Below, piece after piece: positions 61,062-64,000 of a stretch of DNA of 64,000 nucleotides; the first letter of the stretch is position 1, and every line of letters begins with the position of its first letter. Under the pieces are notes generated by a model. It ran no database searches. It saw nothing but the letters and a program-made list of their open reading frames with translations, and was not told the DNA's origin. Both the position numbers and the translations under genes were made by a program. The stretch is from the NCBI RefSeq assembly GCF_014205875.1, contig NZ_JACHEN010000001.1:248001-312000 (forward strand), read 5' to 3'. Origin of the DNA: Anaerosolibacter carboniphilus. GTDB lineage: Bacteria > Bacillota > Clostridia > Peptostreptococcales > Thermotaleaceae.

Positions 61062-62513
61062 GTGGAAAAAGTACTAAGAAATCTAAAACCACAAAGAGTG
61101 TTTGAACATTTTGAGGCTTTGACGAGAATCCCACGTGAATCAGGGAATGAGAAAGCTGTTAGTGATTATTTGGCTAAGTTTGCGAAAGATAATCATTTAG
61201 ATGTTATTCAAGACGAGGCAATGAATGTGATTATAAAAAAGTCTGGTAGTAGTGGATATGAAAAGTCTCCTGTTGTCATACTTCAGGGCCACATGGATAT
61301 GGTATGCGTGAAAAGGGATGATTTAGCGTTTGATTTTGAAAAGGATCCTATTCCATTGGTGGTTGAAGGAGATTTTATTCGAACAAAAGGAACGACTTTA
61401 GGAGCAGATAATGGCATTGCAGTGGCTATGGCCATGAGTATTCTTGAAGATCAGACATTAGAGCATCCGCCATTAGTCGCGCTATTTACTTCTGCTGAAG
61501 AAACTGGTATGGATGGCGTTGTCGGCTTAAAATCAGAAAATATCTCAGGTGATATTTTAATAAATATTGATTCAGAAGAAGAAGGAACATTGCTTTCATC
61601 CTGTGCGGGTGGGGTGAATAATATCGTTACCTATACAATCGGCAACTGTGAAAGTAAAAAGAATCATGGCATGCAAGTGATTGTTCAAGGCTTGTTAGGC
61701 GGTCACTCTGGCATGGAAATAAACAAAAACAGAGGAAATGCAATAAAGATTTTGGGAAGAGTACTAAGGGAAATGGACGAGAAATTGGATTATGAGCTGG
61801 CTTTTATAAGCGGTGGCGAGAAGATGAATGCCATTGCAAAGCGAGCTGAGGCTTGGATACGAATAGATAAAGCTGATGCGGAACAATTTCAAAATATCAT
61901 AGAAGAACTAAACGAGATATTTAAAAATGAATTCATCCTATCTGATCCTTCTATTGAAATTGTGATAAAACAAGGGGATGTATCACAAGTAGTATACGAT
62001 AAAAAAACAAAAAAAGATCTGATAAGAATCTTAAGATTGATGCCCTATGGCGTTCAAACGATGAGCAGCAGCATCAAGGGGTTGGTTGAAAGCTCAACGA
62101 ATATTGGGGTTCTCGAAATTGTAGAAGATAAGGTGAAATTTACAAGTTCTGTCAGAAGCTCTGTAAGAACATTAAAACACGAAATCAATGATCGAATAAA
62201 AGCGATTTGCGAGTTGACAGGAGCAGAAATGAGTCTGGTCGCAGATTATCCTGAATGGGAATATAAAGTAGAATCAAAAATTAGAGATCTCATGATTGAT
62301 GTTTATCGAGAGATGTTTGGTAAAGAACTAAAAGTAGACGCTATTCATGCAGGGCTTGAGTGTGGTTTTCTAAAGGAAAAGATCGGGGACATAGATATGA
62401 TATCTCTAGGGCCTAATCTATACGACGTGCATACACCAAATGAGCACTTGAGCATATCATCAACGGAAAGAGTCTATCATTTCTTATGTGAAGTGCTAAA
62501 GCAATTGAAATAA
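61062..62513 (+). CDS. PepD-type aminoacyl-histidine dipeptidase (M20C family)
   Basis: 483 residues from the GTG at 61062, nine nt after GGGGAG; an in-frame TTG at 61053 is too close to the site. Zinc ligands and catalytic residues are visible: QGHMDMV (His77, Asp79), GADNG (Asp116), TSAEETGMDG (Glu146/Glu147) and a late GLECGF segment. GGHSGMEINKNRGNA is the typical lid-domain motif. It hydrolyses Xaa-His and other dipeptides in the cytoplasm, probably those brought in by the OPT transporters encoded upstream. Confidence 0.92.
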   Translation: MEKVLRNLKPQRVFEHFEALTRIPRESGNEKAVSDYLAKFAKDNHLDVIQDEAMNVIIKKSGSSGYEKSPVVILQGHMDMVCVKRDDLAFDFEKDPIPLVVEGDFIRTKGTTLGADNGIAVAMAMSILEDQTLEHPPLVALFTSAEETGMDGVVGLKSENISGDILINIDSEEEGTLLSSCAGGVNNIVTYTIGNCESKKNHGMQVIVQGLLGGHSGMEINKNRGNAIKILGRVLREMDEKLDYELAFISGGEKMNAIAKRAEAWIRIDKADAEQFQNIIEELNEIFKNEFILSDPSIEIVIKQGDVSQVVYDKKTKKDLIRILRLMPYGVQTMSSSIKGLVESSTNIGVLEIVEDKVKFTSSVRSSVRTLKHEINDRIKAICELTGAEMSLVADYPEWEYKVESKIRDLMIDVYREMFGKELKVDAIHAGLECGFLKEKIGDIDMISLGPNLYDVHTPNEHLSISSTERVYHFLCEVLKQLK

Positions 62514-62549
62514 AAATTATACGTAATAGAGGCCAATGAGAATGTAAAG

Positions 62550-62587
62550 AAATCATGACCACCCTTTTGACGGGTGGTCATGATTTT
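62550..62587 (+). terminator. terminator after the dipeptidase gene
   Basis: AAATCATGACCACCC (62550-62564) and GGGTGGTCATGATTT (62572-62586) pair perfectly over 15 bp with a 7-nt loop, followed by T. Confidence 0.85.
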
Positions 62588-62669
62588 ATAAAAGTCATAG
62601 TCAGAACGATGCGATAAACTCTACTGTAGTAGAATTGATAAGATTTTTATAATTTTATTGAATTTTTGA

Positions 62670-63350
62670 CTACTGGCCAGACAGGCAATGAATTACTGTA
62701 TCAATAAGGAAGAACTGATACAGTTAGCAACCAATGGCTTAGCTACGGCTGCCAAAGGACCGCTGCCTCCGAGTATATTGCATGATCCTCATTTGACTGG
62801 ATATAGCTATAATGTATCTAAAGCAAAATCTCTTTTAGAGCAGGCTGGATTTAAAGGAAATCAAAAGGGAACATTGAATTTAGTTTTTATGGAGATGATC
62901 GGTGATCAAACATATCCATTGATAGCAAAGGCTACTCAAAAATACTTAAAGGAAATAGGAATTGAAACAAAGATTACATCAAGACCACGAACGGAGTATT
63001 TAACGCCAGAAGTCTATAACACAGTAGACATATTTGTATATCGATGGATTGGAGATACTGGTGATCCTGATAACTTCTTGCAGCCAATGTTCAATATTAA
63101 GAATGCTACAGATTTTACAAGATATCATAGTCCAGAGGTAGAAAGTTTAATGGAGTCAGCGATTAGTATTAAAAATCCTATAAAAAGACAAGAACAATAT
63201 TATGAAATTCAACAAAAGATTGTAGAGGATGCACCATGGATATTTTTATTTCACAATACAAATGATTACGTTTTTAAACCCCATGTGAAAGGTGTTAAGA
63301 TACATCCTCTAGGGTTCTATAAGCTAAACAATATGTGGATAGACGAATAG
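62670..63350 (+). pseudogene. 3' remnant of a family-5 solute-binding protein gene
   Basis: Only the C-terminal 220 or so residues of an SBP family 5 protein remain. Homology begins abruptly upstream of the first ATG, at ARQAMNYCINKEEL (compare the family's VRQAMNYAINKEEL), directly after an in-frame TGA at 62667-62669. The first 300 or so residues, signal peptide and ribosome site are missing. The C-terminal part is intact (GDTGDPDNFL, EDAPWIFLFH) and ends normally. It is unlikely to make a working protein. No insertion sequence is visible at the break, so a simple deletion is the likely cause. Confidence 0.8.
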
Positions 63351-63429
63351 TAGATCTTGTATGACAATTTTTTAAAAGAAAAATATTTAAAAATGAAAGT
63401 GTTTGCATTGATTTTATTTGTTATATAAA

Positions 63430-63466
63430 AAAAGGCTGTGTGAAAATAGTTTTCACACAGCCTTTT
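63430..63466 (+). terminator. terminator after the solute-binding remnant
   Basis: AAAAGGCTGTGTGAAAA (63430-63446) and TTTTCACACAGCCTTTT (63450-63466) pair perfectly over 17 bp around a 3-nt loop. The surviving terminator supports a formerly working gene. Confidence 0.9.
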
Positions 63467-63564
63467 CCATAAGCTATACTGATCTCATGGGTATTGGTAA
63501 TATCTTAAATCGATTCACCTTGACAGGCAGCAGATACAGAATAGAAATAATTTCCCAAAAGCAA

Positions 63565-63593
63565 TTGATTATTTTTTTATAAAACCATATAAT
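63565..63593 (+). promoter_or_regulatory. promoter of the last TetR gene
   Basis: TTGATT (63565-63570), 17-nt spacer, TATAAT (63588-63593). Confidence 0.8.
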
Positions 63594-63596
63594 GGT

Positions 63597-63614
63597 ATTA
63601 ACTAAATAGTTAAT
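63597..63614 (+). promoter_or_regulatory. probable TetR operator at the window's end
   Basis: ATTAACTA and TAGTTAAT flank AA, an 18-bp palindrome over the predicted transcription start, 18 nt before the TetR start codon. Confidence 0.7.
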
Positions 63615-63632
63615 TAAAGAGGTGTACTGCAG

Positions 63633-64000
63633 ATGTCTATGAAACCAAACAACCAAGATAGTAAGCAAAGAATACTTGATGCTGCTCTGGATGTATTCTA
63701 TGAAGTTGGATTTGAGGGTGCCCGAGTTGATGATATTGCGAAAAGGGCTCAAGTAAACAAAGCATTGATCTATTATTACTTCAAAAGCAAAGAAGAACTA
63801 TTAACGGAGCTGATCAATATAAATATAGATGAGATGCTTCTCATGAAAAGTCAAGTATTGGAGAGCAATGATACTTTTAATATAAGCGCATATAAAGAAG
63901 CTTCGAACAAAATGATAGATATGCTAAAGCATAAAAAAAAGATACTCAGTATTCTATTGGGAGAGATATTAAAAAATTCCAATAATGAAAAGATTAGCAA
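63633..64000 (+). CDS. TetR-family regulator (3' end beyond window)
   Basis: The first 122 codons are visible and open to the window edge. ATG 63633 follows AAAGAGGTG. The helix-turn-helix reads ARVDDIAKRAQVNKALIYYYF, then KSKEELL, the standard TetR pattern. It is the fifth TetR gene in the window and, like three others, is preceded by a palindrome at its own promoter. The genes it controls presumably lie downstream, outside the window. Confidence 0.9.
   Translation, partial: MSMKPNNQDSKQRILDAALDVFYEVGFEGARVDDIAKRAQVNKALIYYYFKSKEELLTELININIDEMLLMKSQVLESNDTFNISAYKEASNKMIDMLKHKKKILSILLGEILKNSNNEKIS

Noticed and set aside
63474-63752. 92-codon minus-strand frame near the right end
   Set aside because: It lies over the promoter, operator and start of the plus-strand TetR gene, whose protein motifs are clear. 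Shadow frame.
1-64000. CRISPR arrays, tRNA or rRNA genes, insertion sequences, phage genes
   Set aside because: No spaced direct repeats, no tRNA-like cloverleaf segments and no transposase, integrase or structural phage proteins were recognised on reading.

Overview
The window looks like chromosomal DNA of a low-GC, endospore-forming, anaerobic Firmicute of the Clostridia. The reasons are an A+T-rich coding style, strong AGGAGG-type ribosome binding sites, frequent TTG and GTG starts, a full ger germinant-receptor operon, citrate-lyase maturation genes and a KdpFABC/DE potassium system. An Alkaliphilus-like genus is a guess only. No rRNA, tRNA, CRISPR array, transposase or prophage gene was seen.

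Layout. 1-7900: a tripartite tricarboxylate transporter (TctC cut by the window edge, TctB, TctA), a LysR regulator, an AbrB-type membrane protein, then citC-citG-citX, with no citrate lyase subunits in view. 8079-11456: an ECF sigma factor, its probable membrane anti-sigma factor and a lipoprotein. 11543-16841 (minus strand): a gerA-type operon in the order AA-AB-AC-D-AB, with two permease subunits. 17162-19337: a sulfite-oxidase-like molybdoenzyme and a vanadium-haloperoxidase/PAP2-like protein. 19561-23348: a MarR-controlled efflux operon with two adaptors and a 14-TM MFS pump. 23480-25712: a MYG1-family protein, then a 23S rRNA methyltransferase of the RlmA family behind a structured leader. 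That leader encodes a 12-codon peptide containing MRLR, the macrolide-arrest motif of ErmDL and MefAL. 25926-34344: kdpFABC, a TrkA-N-like protein, kdpD and kdpE.

34571-54781 holds three pairs of a TetR regulator and an Rph-type dikinase (ATP-grasp at the N-terminus, phospho-histidine swivel domain at the C-terminus, the architecture of rifampin phosphotransferase). Each pair has its own palindromic operator. Pairs 1 and 2 are close paralogues. Pair 3 is divergent and closest to true Rph. Between pairs 1 and 2 lies a membrane-anchored family-5 solute-binding protein with no permease, a DUF6305-like protein, a histidine kinase and a CitB-type response regulator, followed by a DUF3798 / RbsA-like ABC importer. 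54972-62513: a TetR gene, two OPT peptide transporters, a PqqD-like protein, a small membrane protein and a PepD-type dipeptidase, which together look like a peptide-scavenging module. The window ends with the 3' remnant of a family-5 binding protein gene and the start of a fifth TetR gene.

Two themes stand out. One is antibiotic or xenobiotic defence: the RlmA enzyme with an apparent macrolide-sensing leader, three Rph-like enzymes and a MarR efflux pump. The other is uptake of organic acids and peptides. Gene calls rest on motifs read by eye, and no database search was possible.
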